A DNA stretch of 64,000 bases from Symbiodinium natans (taxonomy: Eukaryota; Sar; Dinophyceae; Suessiales; Symbiodiniaceae). The notes beneath the pieces were generated by a model. The model saw only the letters and a list, made by a program, of their open reading frames with translations, was not told the origin of the DNA and made no database searches. Position numbers and translations under genes: made by a program. The stretch lies in contig CAJNDS010002100.1 in the NCBI GenBank assembly GCA_905221605.1, forward strand, positions 355,001-419,000, given 5' to 3'. Shown here in pieces: positions 51,474-60,117 of the stretch; positions within the stretch are counted from its first letter, which is position 1, and each line of letters starts with the position of its first letter.

Positions 51474-51839
51474 ATGTGGGTTTTATAGGGTTTAGGGAGT
51501 TGATTTGATGCTCTCAACCCAGCGATATAAAGCATATTCAACTCCTGCCCGAAGACCTTCAATGAGAAGTCTTCTTACGTGTGCTGAACCTCCAATTGCA
51601 TGTCGGCTAAGACACCCGTTCTCGACATGGTGGGTTGCCATGGTGGCTCCTTTTAGCATCGGAACTCAACAATCTTTCGCCGAATCCGGAACCCTGAGCC
51701 CTGGATCCAAACAGGCTTCGGTCGTAACAACCAGAAAGGGTGACGCACAGGCGGCTGGAAACCCTCGCGACTCCTTACGCCTTAATCAGAGCTGAAGGGT
51801 TATGAACGGGCTCTCAACGGGTTTATCAACGTTCCGCAC

Positions 51840-52095
51840 ACCTGAACCCAAACCCGAGCACCGAGACCCCAAACCTTAAACCTTAAACCCCCCAACCCCC
51901 AAAACCCCTAAATCCTACACCCCTCTCCTACACTCCTAAACCCGAACCCCTAAACCCTGTAAACCCTAAACGTTTAAACGACGTTAAACCCTAAACCTGG
52001 CACAAGGGATCCCAGAAAAACCCTAAACCCCTGCAGCTCAAACCCTAAACCCCAAACCCAAAAAACCCTAAACCCCTACACGCCTGAACCCTCTA
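51840..52095. repeat. CCCTAAA-like run with variants
   Basis: Mixed CCCTAAA, CCCCTAAA, CCTTAAA and CCCAAAA units form a C-rich intron that ends at the exon acceptor at 52102. Confidence 0.8.
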
Positions 52096-52102
52096 ACACC
52101 AG

Positions 52103-52768
52103 GCAAGCAGCTCCAAGAGCGACTGGAACGCCCCGAGCTGCGGGCAGCCATCCTCGAGGAGCGGAGCTCGAGTGTTTCTTTTGTTTTGTTGTTTGCTTCT
52201 TGGGGCTTTAGGTTTAGGGTTTGGGGTTTGGGGTTGGGGTTTGGGGTTTCGGGTTTGGGGTTTGGGGTTTGGGGGTTTGTAGGGATTTAGGGTTGTAGGG
52301 GTTTATAGGTTTAGTGTTGTGGGGCATTTAGGTTTATTGTTTTTTTCTTTTTTTTTTTGGGGGGGGGGGCTTTTTTAAGGGCTTTAGGGGTATCGGGTGT
52401 TAGTGTTCAGTGCTTTAGACTTGTCATTCGGACTTTTCCGGTTTAGGGTTTCCAGGGTTCAGGGTTTTGGGGGATGGAGGGTTGCCTTCGTGACGTTCAT
52501 CCATGGGCATTCGTGGGCCCTGGCCCACAAAGGGCCTGCAATTTGCAGATCTCCTTGACATCTTATGGAGAGATGCAGGATGCACAGAGCATATGACGGC
52601 ATATGACGAAGAGCACGCAGTTATTCACGAAAGCCCCCATAGAAACCCTAGAAACACCAGAAGCCCTAAGCCCTAAGCCCTAAACCCTTGAAACCCAGAA
52701 GCCCTGAACAGGAGATGCACCGATTCACCAATGAGAAAGTGAAGCCCGAGAGGCTGAGGCCTGGCTAG
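52103..52768 (+). CDS. Three small exons, last one terminal
   Basis: Exon 52103-52171 reads KQLQERLERPELRAAILEER after TAACACCAG. Exon 52549-52632 reads LLDILWRDAGCTEHMTAYDE after CAATTTGCAG and begins in the matching phase. Exon 52712-52768 reads EMHRFTNEKVKPERLRPG-TAG after CCCTGAACAG; it joins in frame only if the previous donor is the GA at 52629. The first intron is a G-rich TTTAGGG-like run (52195-52480). A hairpin element starts 43 bp after the stop. Confidence 0.5.
52195..52480. repeat. TTTAGGG/TTTGGGG run with T and G tracts
   Basis: G-rich heptamer variants fill most of the intron between exons at 52103 and 52549. Its orientation is opposite to the C-rich run upstream of 52103. Confidence 0.8.
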
Positions 52769-52811
52769 TGTCAATCCTCGCAGACGCCTTAAAACGGGAG
52801 GGGGGGGGGGG

Positions 52812-52919
52812 TTTGGGATGTTGCCCCCTTCTACGAACAGTATCAAACAGTCCTAAATAGGGATTATAGTACCCTCTACTATAATCCCGATTGAGGATTT
52901 AGTCTAAGGGCGATCCAAG
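52812..52919. repeat. Short inverted-repeat hairpin element, copy 4 (longest)
   Basis: The left arm has AACAGTCCTAAATAGGGATT and the right arm AATCCCGATTGAGGATTTAG; the centre is ATAGTACCCTCTACTAT. Outer ends TTTGGGATG and CGATCCAAGG also pair. This copy best shows the full hairpin. It lies 43 bp after the TAG at 52768. Confidence 0.8.
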
Positions 52920-53038
52920 GCGGGGGATTCTGCCATACTGTGGGGCTTACTGGAGAATACCCACCCTAAGCACTAATCCCTAAGCCCTAAACCCGAACCC
53001 CTGCACATCCTGGCAAACCCTGCTGCCTCAACTCAAAG

Positions 53039-53102
53039 AGACCCCCGGAAGGATCCTTCCCGTGTCTGTGAAGCCGCTGAGCGATCTCCGCGTTGAGGCC
53101 AG
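53039..53102 (+). CDS. Exon ending at a telomere-like donor
   Basis: The frame reads TPGRILPVSVKPLSDLRVEA and ends GCC AG|GTTTAGG. The left boundary is ACTCAAAG, though the frame is open further upstream. Family unknown. Confidence 0.4.
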
Positions 53103-53401
53103 GTTTAGGCTGCTATCCATTATACGGACCCGGGTTTGGCACGTTTAAGGGTCTTGGGGGGGGGGGGGGTTGGGTATTTAAAGCGTTTTAGCCAAAGTTT
53201 ACCGAACAAGACACGCGGCTACAAGCGTTCATGCCCTTAGCGAAGATGCCAACAACGCTGGTATTTGCCGCAATGTTACTTCTCTATACAACGTATCACG
53301 GAACAAGACATGCGGTCACAGTTTTTTGGCGAAGATGCCCAAACTGCAGCAACATTTTCCCTCTCTAGAACATAAGCACAAGAATGCTGTCGTGACAAAA
53401 C

Positions 53402-53620
53402 AGCATTTTGAAAATCGATGAAAGTTGCACTTCGGTAGTGTCGAAAGCATCCCTGCGCTCACGAAAGCGCAGTGGCAGTGGTGATCTTGAAGATCGACAA
53501 GGCACATCCAGCGAATGCGAGCAGCCAAACCCTCGAGTTTCCACGTTTTCCGGCATCCAACTCCAAAACGACATGTGCAAAACACGCCGGTCCTCAATGG
53601 ATGCGTTATCTTTAGTTTAG
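53402..53620 (+). CDS. Ser/Arg-rich segment to a stop
   Basis: After GACAAAACAG the frame includes KIDESCTSVVSKASLRSRKR and ends SMDALSLV-TAG at 53618-53620, where a TTTAGGG-like run begins. The antisense frame is also open, so support is moderate. Confidence 0.4.
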   Translation, partial: SILKIDESCTSVVSKASLRSRKRSGSGDLEDRQGTSSECEQPNPRVSTFSGIQLQNDMCKTRRSSMDALSLV

Positions 53621-53779
53621 GGTTTGGTTAGGGGTTTAGGATTTAGGCTTAGGGAATTTTTGAGTTTACAGCGTTTTTGGGGGTTGAGGGTTCATAGAGA
53701 TCATAGGGTTTCTTGGGTTCCTTGTGTTTCTAGGGTCTTTAAGTTCATAGGAGAGAGTCCCAGCGCTCCGCGTGCGAAG

Positions 53780-53863
53780 GTGCGCTGGGAGTTTGGTGAG
53801 GTTAAACGCAACGACACCAAGGACCATAGCTACCTGGCCCGGGCCTCTCAGGGAGCATCTTGA
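53780..53863 (+). CDS. Possible terminal exon (28 codons)
   Basis: After GCGTGCGAAG the frame reads VRWEFGEVKRNDTKDHSYLA and ends RASQGAS-TGA at 53861-53863. Codon pattern is strong. Family unknown. Confidence 0.45.
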   Translation: MRWEFGEVKRNDTKDHSYLARASQGAS

Positions 53864-54327
53864 TCACTACTCACGGGATTCACGCCCGCGACCCATGTCA
53901 CTACCAAGCTTAGCAAGAGGAGGCAAAGGGTGTAGGTGGCTTCGCGTCCTCGAAACATGTTGTCCCCTATGTACCAGCCATGATGCAGATACGGTGCGAC
54001 GCCCAGGATGGTGCCCTTATCACCTTTGCCGGCCGCTCGCTGCAGGAGGCAGAAATGCAAGGTAGCCATTCACGGACTCCATGTTGAGGCCGCCCCAATG
54101 GTAGCGCTGTAGGGTTCTTAGCCCGTCGTGTTTCAGCGCGGGCTTCAGTGATATGTGTCCGGTGTCCTGAAGCTGCCTCTGGTCAGATCGTCGACTATCG
54201 AGGAGCGCACGGGGTGCCTTGGAGCTGAAGTTTGGGACTATAGTCACTAGCCACTAGCAGTGGAAAGGCTCCTCAGCTCGAGGTTGCTTGCTCTGAGCGT
54301 TGCTTAGGCAGAGGATATCAGAGCCGT

Positions 54328-54856
54328 GTGCCATGCATCAAGTTCTCATTATCCATTGCTGACAAAGCTGCCGGCACGTCTTTTGCAACCCGAAGCCCCA
54401 ACCCTGTAAACAATCAAAACCTGGACCCGGAAACCACTGTTCGTGGCTCAAAGGTGCGCGTCGTTCACAACGGCGTGGTGGACTACGAAGGAATGTGGGT
54501 GGGCCCTGCCTGCGGCCGAAGCTTCGATCCTGCATGTGCTGAGCACTGCTGCGAGCTGTCAAGGGTTTTCAGTTTCAGGACCCACTGCGCAGCGCACCGG
54601 ATTCAGTGGGATCTTGCTAAGGTTGGAGTCAGTGATGCCTCAGACGGTGCGATCAAGCACGCAGGCCGCAATCGGGAACGTGCTGGACCTGCAACCTGTG
54701 CCCCCCCGTGCCCCTGTGCCACACCCCACATTTTCTGGATACGCCAAGTTGACAGCCCTGAGAAGAATCGTCGCTGCTTCTGCAGGGTTGGTGTTGGATG
54801 AGCTGCCTCGAATCGGGACACGAACGTTCGAGGCTCCATGCGATCATGGCTGAAAA
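54328..54856 (+). CDS. Two coding-like segments in different frames
   Basis: The first segment reads VRGSKVRVVHNGVVDYEGMW and continues Cys-rich. The second (about 54625-54788) reads SVMPQTVRSSTQAAIGNVLD, then LQPVPPRAPVPHPTFSGYAK, in another frame after acceptor TTGCTAAG. Either these are two exons with a short intron or a frame has broken. Family unknown. Confidence 0.4.
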
Positions 54857-54969
54857 CTCTCCAACATGTGGTCTTGGCCGCTCCGACTGAAGGGTCACAC
54901 CGTCTTTATCTTCATCCGGGTTTTTCAAGTGTAAGAAAATCAACTTGGCTCTTGACCCTTTCCTTGTTG

Positions 54970-55150
54970 CAAGAGAGAGAGACTGAGAATCGCTCAAGTT
55001 GTCCAAATGCAGCATCGCGCTCCGCAGGGTGCTGCTGTCACCCAGTCATCGAGAGAATCGGGCATCCAAAATCCGTAAAGTTTTGCGAGTCCACACCGCA
55101 GGTCCAGCTAGAACGACTGCCGCCTTCCACCACAGCAGCTGAGCTGGGTT
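54970..55150 (+). CDS. Possible exon
   Basis: The frame reads CCCHPVIERIGHPKSVKFCE, then STPQVQLERLPPSTTAAEL, before a GT donor (CTGG|GTTTTGG, about 55151). Cys-rich start. Family unknown. Confidence 0.35.
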
Positions 55151-55409
55151 TTGGATGTTTCTTGACACATGTGCCTTTTCCTGCTCGGCTTATTCAGAAT
55201 ATCAAGAGGTAATTACACTTGAGCACGGTCCGACACTCTTGCCGCCTCATTGCCTGAGATCTTCCATCCTTTACCGTCCCAGGACATCTTTGTGATCGTG
55301 TCATCCCCGTCTGGAAGGGAGCTCAGCAAGTGACCCGCTGGCGACCTCAGAATTTGTGATCTGTTTTTTTTTTTTCCATGCTTTATCGGATCCCTATACT
55401 GCTTCGCAC

Positions 55410-55545
55410 GGCTCTCATGCTCGTGGGATGATGGTGGCTGCTATCTTTGCCCCGAGGGATGTGCCCACCGGGGGGCCCTCCCGAATGGCAGGTACAACAA
55501 CATCACCGTATCCCTCAGCTCGGGACATCAGGATCCCCGGCCATG
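55410..55545 (+). CDS. Possible exon, Cys/Gly start
   Basis: One frame reads GGCYLCPEGCAHRGALPNGR and YNNITVSLSSGHQ before a stop. Another frame continues as EAVNLRKIAGVDSLPLEVKA at 55575-55680. Multiple open frames make the exact structure uncertain. Confidence 0.3.
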
Positions 55546-55729
55546 ATGTCGTCGATCCAACATGCCTGCACGCCAAGACCCGAAGCCGTAAACCTACGGA
55601 AGATCGCAGGTGTCGACTCCTTGCCTCTTGAAGTCAAAGCCATCGCCGGCACCCCAAGCGCCAAGTCCTCCATCTGTCTAGGGTGTTGGGGTTCCCGTGT
55701 GCCGGGGATAACTGGGGTTCAGGGTTTAG

Positions 55730-55860
55730 GGTTGTACAGTAGGGGTTTTAGGGTTTTTAGGGCTTTTAGGGTTTTAGGGTTTAGGGTTTAGGGTAATCGA
55801 GTTTAGGGTAATCGAGTTTAGGGTAATCGAGTTTAGGGTTTAGGGTGTAGAGTCTAGTGT
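55730..55860. repeat. TTTAGGG run with GGGTAATCGAGTTTA variant
   Basis: Ordinary TTTAGGG units give way to three units of GGGTAATCGAGTTTA, a 15-bp repeat containing a telomere-like half. It shows local expansion of a mutated unit. Confidence 0.8.
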
Positions 55861-56112
55861 TACGGGGCACAGCTCGACTTTCAGGTCTCCCGGCGTCGTG
55901 TTCTGCCGACTCTTCAAGCAAGGTCTCCCCGGCTGCAGAAAGGGAAGGGAGTCTGGGCATGCTGACGACTCAAGAGAGTACTTCACCTCGCTTCGTGGCT
56001 GTTGTTGTTCATAGGAATCATATCGAAGCCTTGTGTGCGCGTTCAAGATGCATGGAGCATGGAGCATTTGGCGTCGCACCATACTCTTGGCTTGTTTCCT
56101 ACCTCTGAAAAG

Positions 56113-56150
56113 TGGTGTGTGGGTGTGTGTGTGTGTGTGTGTGTGTGTCC
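56113..56150. repeat. GT microsatellite
   Basis: (GT)n of about 15 units, just before satellite array B. Confidence 0.9.
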
Positions 56151-56177
56151 ATTTTGTCAAGGACTGATAGGTAGTGT

Positions 56178-57036
56178 CCAATCCGGGGCACTGCGCGCTG
56201 CGCTGAACCAAGAAAGCCCAAAAGCAGGCCAGCTGATGCTCATGATGCTCGCTTCGCGGTGCGCTGATTTTGTCCATCACTGGGGCACCGGGCGCCGCGG
56301 TGAACGAGGAAAGAGCTAGCAGCTAAGCCTGTGGAGCCCAAAAGCAGGCCAGCTGATGCTCATGATGCTCGCCACCCGGTGCGCTGATTTTGTCCATCAC
56401 TGGGGGCACCGGGCGCCGCTGTGAACGAAGAAAGAGCTAGCAGCTAGCCTGTGGAGCCCAAAAGCAGGCCAACTGATGCTCATGATGCTCGCCTCCCGGT
56501 GCGCTGATTTTGTCCATCACTGGGGCACCGGGCGCCGCGGTGAACGAAGAATTCAGAAAGAGCTAGCAGCTAGCCTGTGGAGCCCAAAAGCAGGCCAGCT
56601 GATGCTCATGATGCTCGCCTCCCGGCGCGCTGATTTTGTCCATCACTGGGGCACCGGGCGCCGCGGTGAACGAAGAAAGAGGACGAAAGAGCTAGCAGCT
56701 AGCCTGCGGAGCCCAAAAGCAGGCCAGCTGATGCTGATGATGCTCGCCTCCCGGCGGGCTGATTTTGTCCATCACTGGGGCACCGCTCGCCGCGGTGAAC
56801 GACGAAAGCTGGCAGCTAGCCTGTGGAGCCCAAAGGCAGGCCATGTGGAGCCAAAGCAGGCCAGCTGATGCTCATGATGCTCGCTTCCCAGTGCGCTGAT
56901 TTTGTCCATCACTGGGGCACCGGGCGCCGCGGTGAACGAAGAAAGAGCTAGCAGCTAGCCTGTGGAGCCCAAAGGCAGGCCATGTGGAGCCAAAGCAGGC
57001 CAGCTGATGCTCATGATGCTCGCCTCCCGATGGGCC
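56178..57036 (+). repeat. Satellite array B, about 7 units of 120 bp
   Basis: Successive units start 120 bp apart at 56221, 56341 and 56461, then vary through small insertions. The unit holds GCCAGCTGATGCTCATGATG, CTCGCCTCCCGGTGCGCTGA, CATCACTGGGGCACCGGGCG and GAGCTAGCAGCTAGCCTGTG. It aligns with arrays at 45422 and 14047. The last unit runs straight into the acceptor of the exon at 57039, so this array appears to fill an intron. Confidence 0.95.
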
Positions 57037-57038
57037 AG

Positions 57039-57095
57039 GGAGTTTGACAAGGCGCTCCTCCGCGCGCGTGCGCTGGGCCTGGACCTGGATGCTAG
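57039..57095 (+). CDS. Short helical exon abutting satellite B
   Basis: The acceptor CGATGGGCCAG lies at the end of the last satellite unit. The frame reads EFDKALLRARALGLDLDA and ends GCT AG|GTTTAG, a telomere-like donor. High third-position GC. It may be one helical repeat of a larger protein. Confidence 0.45.
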
Positions 57096-57254
57096 GTTTA
57101 GACTTTGTCAAGTCCTTTGGCTCTGGAAACAAAAAATCGCAATTCGCCCAGAACCCACGAGCCATGGGTTACATTTCCAGGATCCTCAGAGCGCTACACA
57201 CATGCCAAGTTTCTGTGATCTTCGATCATTCTTGGGACGCGAGCCAGGTACGAT

Positions 57255-57522
57255 GTGGAAGTTGGGGGCCTGCAGGCACTTCTAAGGGCTCGTAAGGTCT
57301 TAATGGATGAGGTCTTTGGGGCTTGGGAAAGCAACGGACAGCCCCTGGGATGCTCTTGGAGGAAAGGGCGTGTTTCGAGGGATTCCCATTCTGAAGTGCA
57401 GAAGTTACAGAAGTGTGACTTGCCAAGAGTGTATGGCCAGAGCCCTGTTAGAGGAGTCCGACCAATGGTGGCTGTCACGACTTCCGCCCCGTGATCGACA
57501 GCAGGGGGCTTTGTCAACCTAA
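57255..57522 (+). CDS. Coding-like stretch with two open frames
   Basis: One frame holds EVFGAWESNGQPLGCSWRKG to a TGA at 57492. The other contains ARALLEESDQWWLSRLPPRD to a TGA at 57522. Both look partly coding, consistent with a decayed gene or a nearby frameshift. Family unknown. Confidence 0.3.
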
Positions 57523-57529
57523 ATCTCAA

Positions 57530-58504
57530 CTTCGTCTTGGATGGGTTTTGACTACAGTACAGCAACGAGTGATTAGACCCTTCTGTGGAAGCCCAATGCA
57601 GCTCCACAGACTTCCTGAGGCCTTCGTGCAATCCAAGCGCAGACCCACCCAAATGCAGATCAGGCGCAGACGTGGCTTTTGGATTTGGGGCGGGGCCTAG
57701 GTTCAGCGGCTCTTGTGGGACTTGGTTGGAGAGACCCTCGGAAGGGGCTCTGGAGATTGCAGAGCAAAGGGGGCTTCCGGCTTGGGGTACCCGAAACCCT
57801 GTGCTTGAGCCGAGTCTTGCCAGATCTCCTTGGGATGTCAGTCTGGGCGATTGCAGAGGAAGCCCGGTTCCCGGCGCGAAGGGTCAAGGGGTTTTTAAAA
57901 TTGCTTTCGGGTTTATATGACTTTTTGATATAGGGTTGTCGGGGGTGTTGGGGGGCAGGGGGGTGTTCACGTAAATGGTTCGAGGAAGCAAACGCTCCCG
58001 AAAGCTCGAGTAGATGTTGAGGTGTCTCGCTTGCTGCCAATCGCTCATAGTGAGCCGATGCTGTGCTGTTACGGTACTCTACTTTGGCCACTAATTACAG
58101 GTCATTTCTTCAATGATACAGTGTGTGACATAATTGTAAACGCTTGCGTGCGCCGCCTCGGCAGCCGGCCCACAGGAAAGGAGGAAAGAGCGGCTCAAAA
58201 AAAGGGGAGGGGGGGTCAAGAAAGGGTAGGGTCCCATTTGGAGCGCCTCTATAGGAGCCGCCGACAGGCGGGCCCCACAGGGCGGGGGGGGGGGGGGGGG
58301 GGGGGGGGGTGCGTCACAAAATTTGGCGTGAGGGGGTTGGGTAGGGGGGAAATAGACCGGATGAGTGTTTGCTTGTTCCAAACGCTTCTCGGCAGGAAGC
58401 CGAGGCGAAATAATACAGAATATACCAACATGAAATTCAAAATCGGCAAAATTCAGAACCATTCCTAAACATTTTGATTTCCAATCAAGTTTCACGAAGC
58501 CAAA
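57530..58504. other. Mostly non-coding; long poly-G tract
   Basis: A run of 26 G lies at 58284-58309. Strings CGCCGCCTCGGCAGCCGG at 58150 recur at 61122. Frames around 57585-57920 are open but mixed. No gene is supported. Confidence 0.4.
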
Positions 58505-58714
58505 ATGTACTCCCATGAACACCACAACTGCGGCCTTGAAGCAGCGACTGTACTGGCCCAAAGCCATCCAAAGCCCGGAGAGCTTGCAAGCTTCAGAGTC
58601 AGGTTGCTGCCGCTCCAGGAAGTCCGCAACAAGTGCCCCGGCAGCACGTGCCGGCAGCATCCGCATACCGGTTCGGTAGGGATGCTTTGCAAAAGTCCCA
58701 GTTGGAGTTGCTGA
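58505..58714 (+). CDS. Small ORF (69 codons)
   Basis: ATG 58505 opens MYSHEHHNCGLEAATVLAQS and the frame ends SPSWSC-TGA at 58712-58714. Third-position GC is good in the first half. It may be a complete small gene or a 5' exon upstream of 58772. Confidence 0.3.
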   Translation: MYSHEHHNCGLEAATVLAQSHPKPGELASFRVRLLPLQEVRNKCPGSTCRQHPHTGSVGMLCKSPSWSC

Positions 58715-58771
58715 GCCAGCCGCTGGATCGTGACTGCGCTTGGTCCTAAGTTACATGCTGTGTCGCATCAG

Positions 58772-58843
58772 GGGTATGGCCCTGGAGCGCCAGCTTTCCA
58801 CTGGTTCCGTGTCCAGCACGGGCCCCGGGAAACAGCTCACGAG
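58772..58843 (+). CDS. Exon with canonical donor
   Basis: After GTCGCATCAG the frame reads GMALERQLSTGSVSSTGPGK and QLT and ends ACG AG|GTAAGAGG. Both boundaries are phase 2. Family unknown. Confidence 0.5.
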
Positions 58844-59419
58844 GTAAGAGGCACCACACCGGTGCTAAACGAGCACTTGAAACTGTCTGCTTAGACGCGG
58901 GCCCAACATCACAAGCACATAGATGCTATGCGAAAGGGTTGATAGAACATAGAATATCCTGCATCAGTAAGCCGAGCGTCATGGAGGCAACGGCAGCAGA
59001 CTCGATTGAATGATTCTAAGGACTTGATAGCCATATAGGCCGACAATGGCCGACAGGATTATAAATAGTATAATCGGAGCGTAATCTCTTGATCAGGTTT
59101 GTCCTCGATAGACCTTGGCGCCGGAACTAGGAAATATTGGGCTTGTAAACAGAGGGATTCTTTTGGGGGGGTACTCCTGGGAGAAGTGGGGGGGGAAAGG
59201 TCTCCTGGCTTGGTCCACGGAGAAGCGTCCGAACTCTCGCAGGCCGAGTCCCAGCATCCATGGGGTGAGTTTTGATTGGGGGGTTTACGAAAATCAGCGA
59301 CAATTGACCCCCCAAATAGTTGGATTCCCTTACAATAAGGGCCCCAATAAGCAATAAGGTACCCCTAAGTCGGAAACCCCCATTTCGGGGCTGGCTCCTG
59401 AGGGCCTTCGAGCTTCGAG

Positions 59420-59755
59420 GCTTTTGATGGGCTTACGGTTGCTTTTGATTCGTCTCGTGCGCCATCGCCGAAGCACATCCTCGGTTTGTCCGAAGCAAGG
59501 CCGTAGCTCCAAGTGCAGTGAAGTGCTACAGAGGTTTGCAAATGGTTTGCCAGATCAAGTCCGTGGGCAGGTTCTCGATGGGGGGATCTGAGTGAGCGCT
59601 TCAAGCTGCCCCGAACCCTTAAGCATGACATGACTGTGATCAGAAGCCTGCAGCAGTCCGAAACAGGTTCCATGGTAAGGGTGGTGCGGGCAGCACCCAG
59701 TAATGCAGCCAGCTCGAACGTGAACACCGCGTTCTGTACATAGGCTGCGACATAG
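59420..59755 (+). pseudogene. Frame-broken coding block
   Basis: Good coding sequence appears in three successive frames. These are FDGLTVAFDSSRAPSPKHIL, then SEVLQRFANGLPDQVRGQVL, and after a G6 run near 59580-59585, DLSERFKLPRTLKHDMTVIR up to a stop at about 59744. No intron signals explain the shifts. Either the locus is decayed or homopolymer lengths are wrong. Family not recognised. Confidence 0.4.
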
Positions 59756-60117
59756 GCTGCTAGGGGGCTGCGATGGGGAAAAGCAAGCTCTGTCAATATC
59801 GGTTGGGCAAGCTTGGATGTATACAGGGGTCACTTGAATAGCTTCTTGTACATCCCAGAAGCCGAAGCGGAGTGGCAGTTAGTATTTTTATCTCACGTGT
59901 GAGGAATCAAAGCGTTGGGTGCTTTCGGGGAATTGCTTTTGTGATGACCAGCGGCGTCGGGTGGTGCTCAAGGTTTCGGCAGGTTCGACAAACAGTGGCC
60001 TATATATGCCAGCAGTAGCAATAGTCGGCAGGCTTTGCATCTCCGATTGTCCTGGGCCCAATAAGAACTGGGGCTAGGGTTTTAGGGCTTAGAGCTGAGC
60101 TAGAGGTTTAAGGCCCC

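Noticed and set aside
55028-55101. A small exon with GTAAAG donor followed by an exon at 55102
   Set aside because: The implied intron would be 27 bp and the joined phase hits a stop; one continuous frame fits better.
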